The notes under the pieces: model-generated
Told to the model about the DNA's origin: nothing
Databases searched by the model: none
The model's input: only the letters and a program-made list of their open reading frames with translations
Part shown: positions 1 through 8,650 of the stretch, in pieces
Layout: each line of letters starts with the position of its first letter
Position numbering within the stretch: position 1 is the first letter of the stretch
Assembly: GCA_016194305.1 (NCBI GenBank)
Contig: JACQBW010000016.1
Coordinates: 1 to 64,000 of the forward strand
DNA length: 64,000 nt
DNA from: Nitrospirota bacterium
Lineage (GTDB): Bacteria > Nitrospirota > Nitrospiria > JACQBW01
Reading direction: 5' to 3'
Program-made: the position numbers and the translations under genes

Positions 1-293
1 ATCACTTTGGATTAAAAGTTGTTGGGGAGGTCGAACCATTGCCGGGAATTCCCCCCTCGCCATCTTCTCTGGCCAAATTGGCTGACGTTATGATAAAAGA
101 AGATGTCAAAGTCATCCTGATGGAGCCATTTTATCCGGACAATGGTCCCGAATTTATCGCCCGGAACACCGGAGCGAAGGTTGTCATTCTTCCCGCTTCT
201 GTGGGGGGAAAAGATGAAATCAAGAGTTACGCGGACCTCTTTGAATTCGATGTAAGAAAGGTGATCGAGATATTAGGTTCAGTCAGAAAATGA
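1..293 (+). CDS. Metal ABC transporter substrate-binding protein, C-terminal fragment
   Basis: This is the 3' end of a gene that begins before the window; the frame is open from base 3. The 96 visible residues resemble the C-terminal lobe of ZnuA/TroA-type periplasmic metal-binding proteins. A GEVEP..GIPPSPS stretch precedes a helix and a VKVILMEPFY segment, and the end has the family's usual DLFEFDVRKVIE helix. Family members deliver Zn, Mn or Fe to a membrane permease. The N-terminal metal ligands are outside the window, so the metal cannot be named. No permease or ATPase gene follows on this side. Confidence 0.75.
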   Translation, partial: HFGLKVVGEVEPLPGIPPSPSSLAKLADVMIKEDVKVILMEPFYPDNGPEFIARNTGAKVVILPASVGGKDEIKSYADLFEFDVRKVIEILGSVRK

Positions 294-318
294 TCTTTCG
301 ATTATATTAGAGAGCACC

Positions 319-1920
319 ATGTCTTCAAGCCATGTTCCGAAATTGATAGAATCTCTTGGGAATCCCTCTATCTATCCTCATTCGGTCGAATATATTGAAT
401 GCGTGGAGACCCATATTTCCTGGATCATCCTGACGGGTCCCTATGCCTATAAAATCAAAAAACCGGTTAATCTTGGTTTTGTCGATTTTTCCACCCTGGG
501 AAAAAGATACTTTTATTGTCAGGAAGAGCTCCGGCTTAACCGAAGATTGTGTCCGGCTCTTTATCTCGGGCTGGTTTCCATCAGAGGAAGTGAAATCGCC
601 CCGGAATTGAATGGAACAGGTCCGGCAATTGAATATGCCGTCAAAATGGTACAATTTGATCGCGCGTTTGAGTTAGACAAGGTACTCAAAAGGGGAGAAT
701 CCTTATCGCCATACCTTAAAATGCTTGCTACGGACCTGGCCAAGTTCCATCGATTGGCGGCCATTTCGTCAGAAGAGAGTTTCTTTGGCACTCCGGAAAC
801 GATAGCGATTCCGATGAAAGACAACTTTTCGAAAATCAGGGAATTTGCAAGGGATCAGAGAGAATTAGATCAAATTGACCGGTTGGAGACATGGACGTTG
901 ACGAGTTTGGAAAGGCATCGAGAATATTTTTACAGCCGGAAAAAAAGAGGTTTTATCAGAGAATGCCATGGCGATCTCCATCTTGCAAATATGGTGTTGA
1001 TCAAAGATCGGGTCATGATATTTGACGCCCTTGAGTTCAATGAAACCCTCCGGTTTATCGATACAATAAGCGACCTGGCCTTTCTCTTGATGGACCTGAA
1101 TGCTATGGGGCGCCCTCAGTACGCCAACCAGTTCTTAAATGATTACTTGAGCGAAACAGGGGACTATGAGGGCCTAGTCGGACTCCGCATTTACCAGGTC
1201 TACCGCGCTATGGTGCGAGCTAAAGTCGCGTCAATCAGGATGAATCAGACCGATATCCGGCAGGAAGAGTCCGATCCGCTCCGGGACTCCCACCGGAACT
1301 ATATTGATCTGGCGGAGAAATATATCGTTCCAGAAAAAAGTGTGATCCTGATGACCTGCGGATTGTCCGGATCGGGCAAGAGTATTTTGGCAAAGCGGAT
1401 TTCAGATGCCGAAGGGATGATCTGGATCCGGTCGGATGTGGAACGAAAAAGAATGGCAGGTCGGTCAGCCGGTCAGAATTCCGGGATGACTGTAAAGGGG
1501 GGGATATACACGGCAGAAATGACCCAGCGGACCTATGGCCGAATCAATGAGATTTCAGACCGCTTGTTAAAAGAAGGATTTTCCGTTATTCTGGATGGCA
1601 CTTTTCTCCGGACAGATCAAAGAAGAGCGGTCATTGAAACCGCCCTAAAGAATGGTACACCCTGTATTATTCTGCATTGTTCACTCTCGGAGGAAGAACT
1701 GCGCCAGAGAATCATTCTCAGAAAAAAAGAAGGAACAGATCCTTCTGAAGCGGATCTTAAAGTATTAGCGTGGCAGAAAGGGACATTTGAATCATTTTCT
1801 CCGGAAGAAGCGAGGCGAGTTTTGGAAATTAATACCGCGATACCTTTAAATATCCCGGGTATCAAGTCCGGAATCAACCGGATGATTGAGGATTATTATC
1901 GAGAACAGGAGAGAAGATGA
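319..1920 (+). CDS. Fused APH-like kinase and P-loop ATPase/kinase protein
   Basis: A 533-residue two-domain protein of the family annotated as bifunctional aminoglycoside phosphotransferase/ATP-binding protein. The N-terminal half has the APH catalytic loop HGDLHLAN (H217, D219, N224) followed by IFDALEFNE, which supplies the metal-binding Asp. The C-terminal half (about 340-533) is a small P-loop kinase with Walker A GLSGSGKS (348-355) and a VILDGTF strand. The natural substrate of this family is not established; the name does not imply antibiotic resistance. The stop overlaps the start of the ankyrin gene by four bases (ATGA), so the two are probably co-translated. Confidence 0.85.
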   Translation: MSSSHVPKLIESLGNPSIYPHSVEYIECVETHISWIILTGPYAYKIKKPVNLGFVDFSTLGKRYFYCQEELRLNRRLCPALYLGLVSIRGSEIAPELNGTGPAIEYAVKMVQFDRAFELDKVLKRGESLSPYLKMLATDLAKFHRLAAISSEESFFGTPETIAIPMKDNFSKIREFARDQRELDQIDRLETWTLTSLERHREYFYSRKKRGFIRECHGDLHLANMVLIKDRVMIFDALEFNETLRFIDTISDLAFLLMDLNAMGRPQYANQFLNDYLSETGDYEGLVGLRIYQVYRAMVRAKVASIRMNQTDIRQEESDPLRDSHRNYIDLAEKYIVPEKSVILMTCGLSGSGKSILAKRISDAEGMIWIRSDVERKRMAGRSAGQNSGMTVKGGIYTAEMTQRTYGRINEISDRLLKEGFSVILDGTFLRTDQRRAVIETALKNGTPCIILHCSLSEEELRQRIILRKKEGTDPSEADLKVLAWQKGTFESFSPEEARRVLEINTAIPLNIPGIKSGINRMIEDYYREQERR

Positions 1921-2888
1921 AAAAAGAATTCTGGGTCATGATCGTTTTGTTAGTGAGTTGCGCATTCCTGGAAATCCAGCAGGCATCTTCGGCTCCCGTT
2001 GAAAAAAAGGAGTCGGATATTCCGCTTGCAAAGGCCGCCGCAGTGGGTGACGAAAAGAAAGTGAAGGAACTGATTGAGCGTGGATCCGATGTCAATCAGA
2101 AAGACGAGGAAGGGATTACCCCGCTTCACCGGGCTGCCGGGGCAGGACATCCCGAAATCGTGAAAATTTTATTAAGTCATCATGCCGAGATCGAGGCGAA
2201 AAACAGAGAGGGGGACACACCGCTGCACTGGGCCGCGGGGGGTGGGCACCCTGAGGTGGTCTCTCTGCTTCTGGCGAATCATGCAGAGGTCAGTGTCCGG
2301 GACAATCATGGCAACACGCCGCTTCATCGTGCCGCGGGATGGGCAAAAAAAGAGGTCGTGGAGATTCTTCTCAAACACCATGCGGATTTGAATGCCCGGG
2401 ACAATGACGGGACAACGCCTCTCCATTGGGCGGCAGGAGGCGGAAATCGGGAAGTCGTGAAAATGCTGATCGCGCTGGGAGCAGATGTCAATGCACGAGA
2501 TCAGGATGGGGGGACCGCGCTTCATCGTGCCGCGGGGTGGAACGTCAAAGAGGTGGCCGAACTTCTCCTGAGTGCCAATGCCGACATTGAAGCGAGGGAC
2601 CAGGATGGGACGACGCCCCTGCATTGGGCCGCGGCCGGGGGCCACGAAGGAATGGTCTCCCTGTTATTGGCCCATGGTGCGGATGTCGACAGCCGGGATC
2701 GGGATGGAGAAACGCCGCTTCATAAAGCGGCGGGATGGTCGGATCAAAAAATCGTTCAGCTTCTTTTGAAAAATAAGGCCGATCCTCATTCCAGAAATGT
2801 GCACGGCGCGACCCCGCTCGATAAGGCTATCGAAGGCGCTAACCCGGAAGTAGTTGATGTCCTTAAAAAATTGGGAAAATCCAGGTAA
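1917..2888 (+). CDS. Secreted ankyrin-repeat protein
   Basis: 323 residues. An N-terminal signal peptide (hydrophobic core about 6-20, cleavage near SSA) is followed by eight or so 33-residue ankyrin repeats that fill the rest of the protein (about 50-320), each with TPLHxAA and a KxLL/LLLxxxAD helix. There is no other domain, so it is probably a periplasmic protein-binding scaffold. Successive repeats alternate between LHRAAGW-like and LHWAAGGG-like types, which suggests growth by duplication of two-repeat units. It overlaps the upstream kinase-like gene by four bases. The binding partner is unknown. Confidence 0.9.
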   Translation: MKKEFWVMIVLLVSCAFLEIQQASSAPVEKKESDIPLAKAAAVGDEKKVKELIERGSDVNQKDEEGITPLHRAAGAGHPEIVKILLSHHAEIEAKNREGDTPLHWAAGGGHPEVVSLLLANHAEVSVRDNHGNTPLHRAAGWAKKEVVEILLKHHADLNARDNDGTTPLHWAAGGGNREVVKMLIALGADVNARDQDGGTALHRAAGWNVKEVAELLLSANADIEARDQDGTTPLHWAAAGGHEGMVSLLLAHGADVDSRDRDGETPLHKAAGWSDQKIVQLLLKNKADPHSRNVHGATPLDKAIEGANPEVVDVLKKLGKSR

Positions 2889-2986
2889 GAGTCAATGCGT
2901 TCCCTTTCCATTGACTCCATTTGATTCCAGGAGATTCAAATTTCACCGATTTGATTATTATTTTAAAAATAGTGTAAACTGAAACC

Positions 2987-3349
2987 ATGCGACGGATGGG
3001 TTCAAATTCAAGATTTTTTCGCCTTTCGATTGGATGCATTCTCTCCCTGTATTTTTTCGTCTCCTATTCTTCTGTAATCTGTTCCTTTCATCATTTGTCC
3101 GAAGAGGGGGGCAAGAAGGGTCACCACCATGGTTCAGCAAAATCTGAACCTGATAAGAATTCGAAACATTCTTTTGATTTCTGCAAGTTTGCACAGTCCA
3201 TCTCTCCGGTTATTCATTCGGCTGCTTCCAGAAGCCCGGTTTCCTTACGTCCGGTTGCCATTGCAATATTGGACTCTCCTTCCGTTATATCGAAAGGGTC
3301 AGTAGCCGGCATCTTTCCTCGAGGTCCTCCTCTCTATTTCAATCTTTAG
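2987..3349 (+). CDS. Small His/Cys-containing exported protein, DUF2946-like
   Basis: 120 residues with a signal or membrane segment at about 12-32. A histidine-rich stretch follows (SFHHL, then GHHHG), then FCKF, then a C-terminal RGPP. Small exported proteins with spaced His/Cys residues and an RxPP tail are common in copper and other metal gene clusters and are annotated DUF2946 or similar. The neighbours (outer-membrane barrel, CopC, CopD) support a copper role. A second ATG lies nine bases downstream (2996), so the exact start is open. The family assignment rests on overall pattern and context, not on a catalytic motif. Confidence 0.65.
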   Translation: MRRMGSNSRFFRLSIGCILSLYFFVSYSSVICSFHHLSEEGGKKGHHHGSAKSEPDKNSKHSFDFCKFAQSISPVIHSAASRSPVSLRPVAIAILDSPSVISKGSVAGIFPRGPPLYFNL

Positions 3350-3421
3350 ATTTGCCAATTCCTCTATTTTAAATTAAAAACTTGTCAATCGAATAAGATT
3401 GTTCCCAGAAGGAGACTATCC

Positions 3422-4372
3422 GTGTATCGACTTTCATTAGCTTTGATTTTGTTCGTTTTATATACGTTCTCTCAACCACTTCCAACCTTGGCGCATGGAA
3501 TTGTCGGTCAGCGATTTTTCCCGGCGACCCTTGTCGTCGACGATCCCTTCGTTGCGGATGAAATGGATTTATTGGGGTACGCCTATCTCCCAAGTCCTGA
3601 ACCGGCCGATGCGACGCACACTTTAAGTCAGACCTTTAAAGTAGGTGTATCCAAACGGCTTACGAGAGACCTGGGCCTGGAATTGTCAGCCGCTTACCTC
3701 AAAGACAGTTTCGATGGTGCAGATAGCGTGGAGGGTTTCGATAACCTGGCGGTTGCGGTCAAATATATTCTTTTCAAAAGTCCTGCTCATGAGTTTATCA
3801 CGGCCTCATCGCTCGATTTTGACCTGGGAGGTACCGGGACCAGGAGCGTCAGTGATCCATTTACGACCCTCACGCCCAATTTGTTCTTTGGCTATGGGTT
3901 TGGAGATCTTCCTGATTCGATGCAATATTTTCGGCCATTCGCAATAACAGGTCAGGGGGGCCTTGCGGTTCCCATTACGGATGGAAGTTCAAACGGGGGA
4001 TCCGATTACAGTACATCGCTGAATTATGGCTTTACCGTCATGTATAATACGATGTACCTTCAGTCGTTTGTAAAGGACATCGGGCTTCCCAAACCATTTT
4101 CTCGCACGATTCCGCTTGTGGAGTTTAGCTTTACGACTCCAATCAATGGTCCAAACCAGTATCTGAGCCCGGCATCCTATGCATATCCCGGTTTTTTGTG
4201 GATTGGGAAAGTGTGGGAACTCGGAGTCGAAGCCATCGTCCCGATTAACAGCGCGACCGGAAGTCAAACGGGAGTCCAGTTTCTCGTCCATCTGTTCCTG
4301 GATGACCTGGCTCCGGATATTTTTACCCGATCACTTTCGGGTGAAATTTTGGGACCTACCCAGGCAAAATGA
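3422..4372 (+). CDS. Putative outer-membrane beta-barrel protein of the copper cluster
   Basis: 316 residues, GTG start with AAGGAG about 7 bases upstream. A signal peptide ends near LPTLAHG. The body alternates short amphipathic strands and turns rich in Gly, Ser and aromatic residues with no hydrophobic helices, as in an outer-membrane barrel. I recognise no named family. The gene sits between the His-rich small gene and copC and overlaps copC by four bases, so it probably belongs to a copper handling or export unit. Transport function is inferred from context only. Confidence 0.7.
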   Translation: MYRLSLALILFVLYTFSQPLPTLAHGIVGQRFFPATLVVDDPFVADEMDLLGYAYLPSPEPADATHTLSQTFKVGVSKRLTRDLGLELSAAYLKDSFDGADSVEGFDNLAVAVKYILFKSPAHEFITASSLDFDLGGTGTRSVSDPFTTLTPNLFFGYGFGDLPDSMQYFRPFAITGQGGLAVPITDGSSNGGSDYSTSLNYGFTVMYNTMYLQSFVKDIGLPKPFSRTIPLVEFSFTTPINGPNQYLSPASYAYPGFLWIGKVWELGVEAIVPINSATGSQTGVQFLVHLFLDDLAPDIFTRSLSGEILGPTQAK

Positions 4373-4737
4373 TTTCTAGAAGCATTTTATATGGAGGAGT
4401 CCTATTAGGACTCCTCCTCTTGACCCGCGGTTCCGGTTCGGCTCATGTTTTTCCGGATCACTCCGATCCTCGTGTGGGGTCCGAGATTAATTCCGCACCT
4501 CCGATGGTCCGCATCTGGTTTGATGGACAGATCGAGCCGATTTTTTCGACGCTCCAGGTTTTGGATGCTTCTGGAAAAGAAGTGAGTCTGAAAAATTCGC
4601 GGGTCGATGAAAAGGATCCGTCCATTTTAGAGGTTTCGATTCCGTCGCTCTCTTCCGGAAAGTATTCGGCAATCTGGAAAGTACTGGCCAGGGATGGACA
4701 CTTGACGGAAGGAAAGTTCAGCTTCACGGTTAAGTAG
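4369..4737 (+). CDS. copC: CopC-domain periplasmic copper-binding protein
   Basis: 122 residues. The signal peptide is cut after GSGSA, so the mature protein starts with Ala/His-Val as in CopC, where the N-terminal His ligates Cu(II). The CopC features are SDPRVGS, then APPMVRIWFDGQIEP, and a C-terminal DGHLTEGKFSFTVK that carries the second His ligand. The length is normal for a single CopC domain. The gene overlaps the upstream barrel gene (ATGA) and is followed by copD after a 141-base spacer holding a fragment of a second copC tail. It presumably binds copper in the periplasm and hands it to CopD. Confidence 0.9.
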   Translation: MISRSILYGGVLLGLLLLTRGSGSAHVFPDHSDPRVGSEINSAPPMVRIWFDGQIEPIFSTLQVLDASGKEVSLKNSRVDEKDPSILEVSIPSLSSGKYSAIWKVLARDGHLTEGKFSFTVK

Positions 4738-4776
4738 GATTAGATACAAGCGAGCAATGCGAGCGAGAGGGGAAAG

Positions 4777-4818
4777 CTTCATCCGGCTTGGCCGGTGAAG
4801 GGGGCGACGTGAGCCCCT
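4777..4818 (+). repeat. Two adjacent hairpins in the copC-copD spacer
   Basis: The first hairpin pairs CTTCA(T)CCGG (4777-4786) with CCGGTGAAG (4792-4800), leaving one bulged T. The second pairs GGGGC (4801-4805) with GCCCC (4813-4817). Neither has a U-tract, so they are not simple terminators. Just upstream, 4749-4768 is a GCGAGC-rich stretch. The block sits exactly between the intact copC and the copC tail fragment and may be the remains of an inserted repeat. Confidence 0.45.
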
Positions 4819-4821
4819 ATA

Positions 4822-4869
4822 ATGGATGGGCATCTGACGGAAGGCAAATTCAGCTTTACGATCAAATAG
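4822..4869 (+). pseudogene. Fragment of a second copC gene (C-terminal tail only)
   Basis: This 48-base stretch reads ATG then DGHLTEGKFSFTIK then stop, a near copy of the last 14 residues of the intact CopC just upstream. At the DNA level the two differ in eight codons, yet seven of those changes are synonymous and the eighth is Val to Ile. The fragment therefore diverged while it was still part of a functional coding sequence, and the rest of the gene was lost later. It directly precedes copD. Confidence 0.7.
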
Positions 4870-4878
4870 GGAATAATC

Positions 4879-5931
4879 ATGGCGCACGAAATGTTGCCAA
4901 GCATGGGTTCCAGCATTGATTTTCATTTGGTGTCAATGGCAACGGTCCGTGGACTCTGGCTTCTTCCATTTATCCTGATGACGGGTATCGTGGGATTCCG
5001 GCTATTTGTGTTTGACGCTATGACTGAAATGCCTGACGAAGCCCCTTGGAAAATATCAATCAGGAAAAAAATCAAGATATTTAGCCGCCGGTGGATCAAC
5101 ATCTCCCTGATTTCTTTCGTGTCGATGTGTCTGGTGGCTCTCATTCACGAAACGATGATGATTACAGGAAAGAATGTTCTGGATGTTTTCCCTTTCCTGC
5201 TCACGGTTTTGGAAAAAACGCACTGGGGAAGGGCCTGGGTCGATCGCGCGATTCTCGTGACGCTCCTGGCGATGTTCTGGGGTTCTTGTCTGAAAAAGGA
5301 AGAGTTCCCGTATCGCTGGTTCTTTGCCATTCTCGCCCTGATTTCGATTACCTTTAGTCTGATAGGACATCCCGCTGACCGGGGGGATTTTCATTGGTCA
5401 ATCCCCCTGGATGCCCTTCACCTCTTTGCTGTCTCGCTTTGGATCGGAGGCCTGTTCCCTCTTTTTCGACTCTGCCTGCTGGTCAGAGAGAGTTATCATT
5501 CAGAGATGAATCGATTCTTGACCCGGGTGATTGAACGATTTTCGCTCATGGCGATGATTTCTATTGCGTTTATTTTCTCGACCGGGTTCTATTCCGTCTG
5601 GAACTCCTGGCAAGAAATTCCTTCATGGCGCCTGCTCACCGACTCGAACTATGGGAATATTCTTGCTACGAAGATCACTTTTGTCCTGGCGACCTTGTTT
5701 TGCGGCGGACTGAGCCGGTTTATTATATTACCTGGAATTCGAAAGATCGCTTCCGGAGACGGGTCCCACCTCGTCAAGCGGTTTTTTGCCTATTTATTGA
5801 TTGAACTTATTTTTGCGTCAGGTGTCCTATTTCTCGCCTTCTTCCTGACCCAATCGACCCCTCCTGCAGTTCATTCTCATCAAGACGTTCTGGAAAATTC
5901 CCTTGACGTCAACCTCCGCTCTGGGTTTTAA
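4879..5931 (+). CDS. copD: CopD-family copper resistance membrane protein
   Basis: 350 residues with about eight or nine hydrophobic helices. It contains the CopD-type segment with HLFAVSLWIGGLFPLF (about 180-200) and a later LATKITFVLATLF helix. CopD proteins are thought to move copper across the inner membrane together with CopC. The ATG start follows GGGAATAATC, a weak ribosome site. It is the last gene of the copper unit: a hairpin at 5959-5974 and an intrinsic terminator at 5987-6024 follow. Confidence 0.85.
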   Translation: MAHEMLPSMGSSIDFHLVSMATVRGLWLLPFILMTGIVGFRLFVFDAMTEMPDEAPWKISIRKKIKIFSRRWINISLISFVSMCLVALIHETMMITGKNVLDVFPFLLTVLEKTHWGRAWVDRAILVTLLAMFWGSCLKKEEFPYRWFFAILALISITFSLIGHPADRGDFHWSIPLDALHLFAVSLWIGGLFPLFRLCLLVRESYHSEMNRFLTRVIERFSLMAMISIAFIFSTGFYSVWNSWQEIPSWRLLTDSNYGNILATKITFVLATLFCGGLSRFIILPGIRKIASGDGSHLVKRFFAYLLIELIFASGVLFLAFFLTQSTPPAVHSHQDVLENSLDVNLRSGF

Positions 5932-5986
5932 TTTTTCAGTGGGAAGTTAGCCTGGATTATCCTGACATCAGGATCGGTTGGGTGAT

Positions 5987-6024
5987 AAGCCGACTCAAGC
6001 ATTCATTTGGGCGGCTTTTTTTTT
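5987..6024 (+). terminator. Intrinsic terminator between copD and dabB
   Basis: AAGCCG (5987-5992), a bulged A and CTC pair with GGG (6009-6011) and CGGCTT (6012-6017), followed by an unbroken T run through 6024. A second perfect hairpin, ATCCTG/CAGGAT, lies at 5959-5974. The position after the copper unit and just before the dabB ribosome site argues that dabB does not start at the upstream in-frame TTG (5978), which would be inside this structure. Confidence 0.75.
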
Positions 6025-6037
6025 GCGGGAGGCTTTT

Positions 6038-8650
6038 TTGATCTTAACCTATTATCCGCTCCTTATTTTTATTGCGCCCCTGATCGCAGGGCTGGTCACC
6101 CTCTTTTTTGGGGGAGTGCTGGGCAAAAAGGTGCATCAGATTGGGGCGGCGGGGCAGGCTTTGTCCTTGGGCGTCTCGCTGCAACATTTTTACAAAGTGA
6201 TTGCGCATGGTCCTGAAAGAATCAATCTTGACCTGTTTTCATTCGCGGCGAGCGGCATTTTCCACTTTGGATTCTATTTCGACCGGCTTTCTTCATTGTT
6301 GATGGTCCATATCACCCTGATCAGCACGCTCATTTATATTTTTTCAAATCGGTATATGCAGCAGGACCGAAATTATACCTGGTTTCTTTCGCTTCTGAGT
6401 CTGACCACGTTTGTCCTCCTCTGCATGATTTCGAGTTCAAACCTCCTGATGCTTTTTTTCTTCTGGCAGCTCTTGAGCTGGTTTCTCTGTCTCCTTTCGT
6501 ATCACTACTCGCACCTTCCCACTGTTCGGGGCGCATTTAGAACCTTTGTGATGCAACGGATCGGAGACGTGGCGTTCTTAATGGGAATTCTTCTCGCATA
6601 CGAACTTTACGGAACATTTGACTTTGTCCAGCTCTTCGACCGGGCCGCCCAGATTAAAACTTCATTTTCCATCTGGCCGGCGGGAGGAATTGAAATGAGT
6701 GGAGCCACGGCCGTCACCTTCCTGATCTTTATTGGCGCAATGAGTAAATCGGCCCAGTTTCCTCTTCATATGTGGCTTCCGGACTCCCTCTATGCTCCCA
6801 CGCCGGTTCATGCTCTGCTTCACGCGGGCATTATCAATGCCGGGGGATTTCTCCTGAACCGCCTTGCTCCGCTGTACGGGCTCTCTTCCTCCACGCTTCA
6901 TTTTGTTTTCGCAACCGGAGTTCTGACGGCGCTGCTGGGCGCAGGAATGATGCTGACCCAGAACGACATTAAAAAAACACTCGGTTATTCCACCATCGGT
7001 CAGATGGGCTATATGATTATGGAGTGCGGCCTCGGAGCCTTTTCTTTGGCGATTTTCCATCTCATTGCGCATGGACTGTTTAAAGGAACGACTTTCCTCA
7101 ACTGTGGACATGTGATTCATGCGACCCGGCAGGAGCCGAGACATCCGCTTAAGGACAACTCGGCAGGAGCCATCGAATTTTCGTTTCTAACCTGGTTGAC
7201 CGGATTCATTACGACCTTGATCCTTCCTCTGATTATTCTCCTCGCCGCCCACGGCGTTCTCAGTCTGCCACTGCGAAACGCACAAGGGGTGGTCATCTTT
7301 CTCTTTTTCAGCTGGGTCACCTCTTCTCAGGCAATCATGACCCTTTACCGATTGCAGGCGGTGGCGTCGCGAAAAGTAGCGGCGCTGATGCTTTTGACGC
7401 TTCTCCTGGTTGTTCTGACCTATCTCCTGGCAGCTCAGGCATTCACCTATTTTCTCTATCCGGACCTGGGAGCCGTTGTTTCTTACTTTCAGGCCGCTGC
7501 GCTTCCCGCTTGGCTTTTTGATGTCATTGTCGAAACAACCGCGCTGGCCGTTATCCTGAACTGGGTATTCATTTATGCACGAAGCCACGGACAATCGCTT
7601 CATATGCCGGCCTGGGTCCGCGGCCTTGAGGACCGTGCCTACCTCTTTTTTATGAATCGGCTTTATCTGGACGCATTGGCCTTCAAACTCCGGACGCTGC
7701 TCTCTCGCTTTTTCATTCGACTGGACAAGACCTGGTTGTTTCCAATCGTGACGATATTCATCGCGGCCGCCTGGTTATTCATGTTCTCCGGAAAGGACTG
7801 GCTGGATCAGATAACAGGACCTGAAGCGATTCTTTTTTTGGGAACTGCTCTCATGGTTCCGCTCTTTCCCTTCCAGGGGATTTACCTCACTGTTCTGTCC
7901 CGTCTTCCGGGTTATTTCTCTCTGGTTTTTGGCCTGCTTATGCCCCTGGCGGGCATGATGAGTCTGGCAAGACTTGTTCCGCAGATGCCGCAATCTTTTC
8001 TGGACGGGGTTGAGACTCTGGCTCTTTTTGGTGTCTTCTATGGATCGATTAAAGCGTTGGCTCAGAACAGACTGAATTTATTGCTGGCTCATGCCGGAAC
8101 CGCCTTCTACGCCTTTCTTTGGTGGCACTGGGCGGTGACTGGATATCTGACACCGCAGGCAGTCGTTTATACCTGCGGGGTGACGCTGGTGATTGGCGGG
8201 CTTCTCCTCGCAGATCTGCGCCTCCGGACGCGTTACGGCAGCCTCGATCTCAATCAGTTAGGGGGCCTGATCAGACCGATGCCTCGTTTTGCGGTCTTGA
8301 CGGTGTTGCTGGTGATGGCAGGGATGGGACTTCCTCCCTTCGGACTCTTCTCGGGTTATGTGGCGATGTTGCTTGAACCGTCCGTTAAATTGGGCTGGGG
8401 ACTTGCGGCTGCTCTGATGACCTGGCTTGTTCCGGTGTGGTATTTATTCCGGTTGATACAGAGACTCCTGTTGGGTCCGCATCGTACGGATCTGGTTTAT
8501 GAGGATTTTACGCCAGCTGAATTCGTACCTCTTCTGGCTATCGTGATGGTGTTGTTGGTCCTGGGCCTGCTGCCGTACGGATTTTTCGAGTCGGATTCAC
8601 TGAAATACAGCTATCAGTCGGCCCTGGAGCTTCTGAAATGGGACAGATAG
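6038..8650 (+). CDS. dabB: DabB: NuoL-like proton-conducting subunit of inorganic carbon uptake system, with C-terminal NuoM-like extension
   Basis: About 870 residues, all membrane. The first 550 or so are NuoL/MrpA-like, with the proton-channel signature KSAQFPLHMWLPDS.YAPTPVHALLHAG and the later TLGYSTIGQMGYM and HGLFKGTTFL helices, as in DabB of DAB-type dissolved inorganic carbon transporters. The last 300 residues look like the C-terminal half of NuoM (LGGLIRPMPRFA, GLPPFGLFSGY), with the usual mid-helix His absent. DabB is normally about 550 residues, so this is an enlarged form. I chose TTG 6038, with GGGAGG five bases upstream, over TTG 5978 inside the terminator. The 3' end overlaps dabA by 13 bases. 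It should use the proton or sodium gradient to drive DabA. Confidence 0.85.
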   Translation: MILTYYPLLIFIAPLIAGLVTLFFGGVLGKKVHQIGAAGQALSLGVSLQHFYKVIAHGPERINLDLFSFAASGIFHFGFYFDRLSSLLMVHITLISTLIYIFSNRYMQQDRNYTWFLSLLSLTTFVLLCMISSSNLLMLFFFWQLLSWFLCLLSYHYSHLPTVRGAFRTFVMQRIGDVAFLMGILLAYELYGTFDFVQLFDRAAQIKTSFSIWPAGGIEMSGATAVTFLIFIGAMSKSAQFPLHMWLPDSLYAPTPVHALLHAGIINAGGFLLNRLAPLYGLSSSTLHFVFATGVLTALLGAGMMLTQNDIKKTLGYSTIGQMGYMIMECGLGAFSLAIFHLIAHGLFKGTTFLNCGHVIHATRQEPRHPLKDNSAGAIEFSFLTWLTGFITTLILPLIILLAAHGVLSLPLRNAQGVVIFLFFSWVTSSQAIMTLYRLQAVASRKVAALMLLTLLLVVLTYLLAAQAFTYFLYPDLGAVVSYFQAAALPAWLFDVIVETTALAVILNWVFIYARSHGQSLHMPAWVRGLEDRAYLFFMNRLYLDALAFKLRTLLSRFFIRLDKTWLFPIVTIFIAAAWLFMFSGKDWLDQITGPEAILFLGTALMVPLFPFQGIYLTVLSRLPGYFSLVFGLLMPLAGMMSLARLVPQMPQSFLDGVETLALFGVFYGSIKALAQNRLNLLLAHAGTAFYAFLWWHWAVTGYLTPQAVVYTCGVTLVIGGLLLADLRLRTRYGSLDLNQLGGLIRPMPRFAVLTVLLVMAGMGLPPFGLFSGYVAMLLEPSVKLGWGLAAALMTWLVPVWYLFRLIQRLLLGPHRTDLVYEDFTPAEFVPLLAIVMVLLVLGLLPYGFFESDSLKYSYQSALELLKWDR

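Noticed and set aside
2172-2645. 157-codon open frame on the minus strand of the ankyrin gene
   Set aside because: It is a by-product of the repeated codons of the ankyrin gene; no ribosome site and odd composition.
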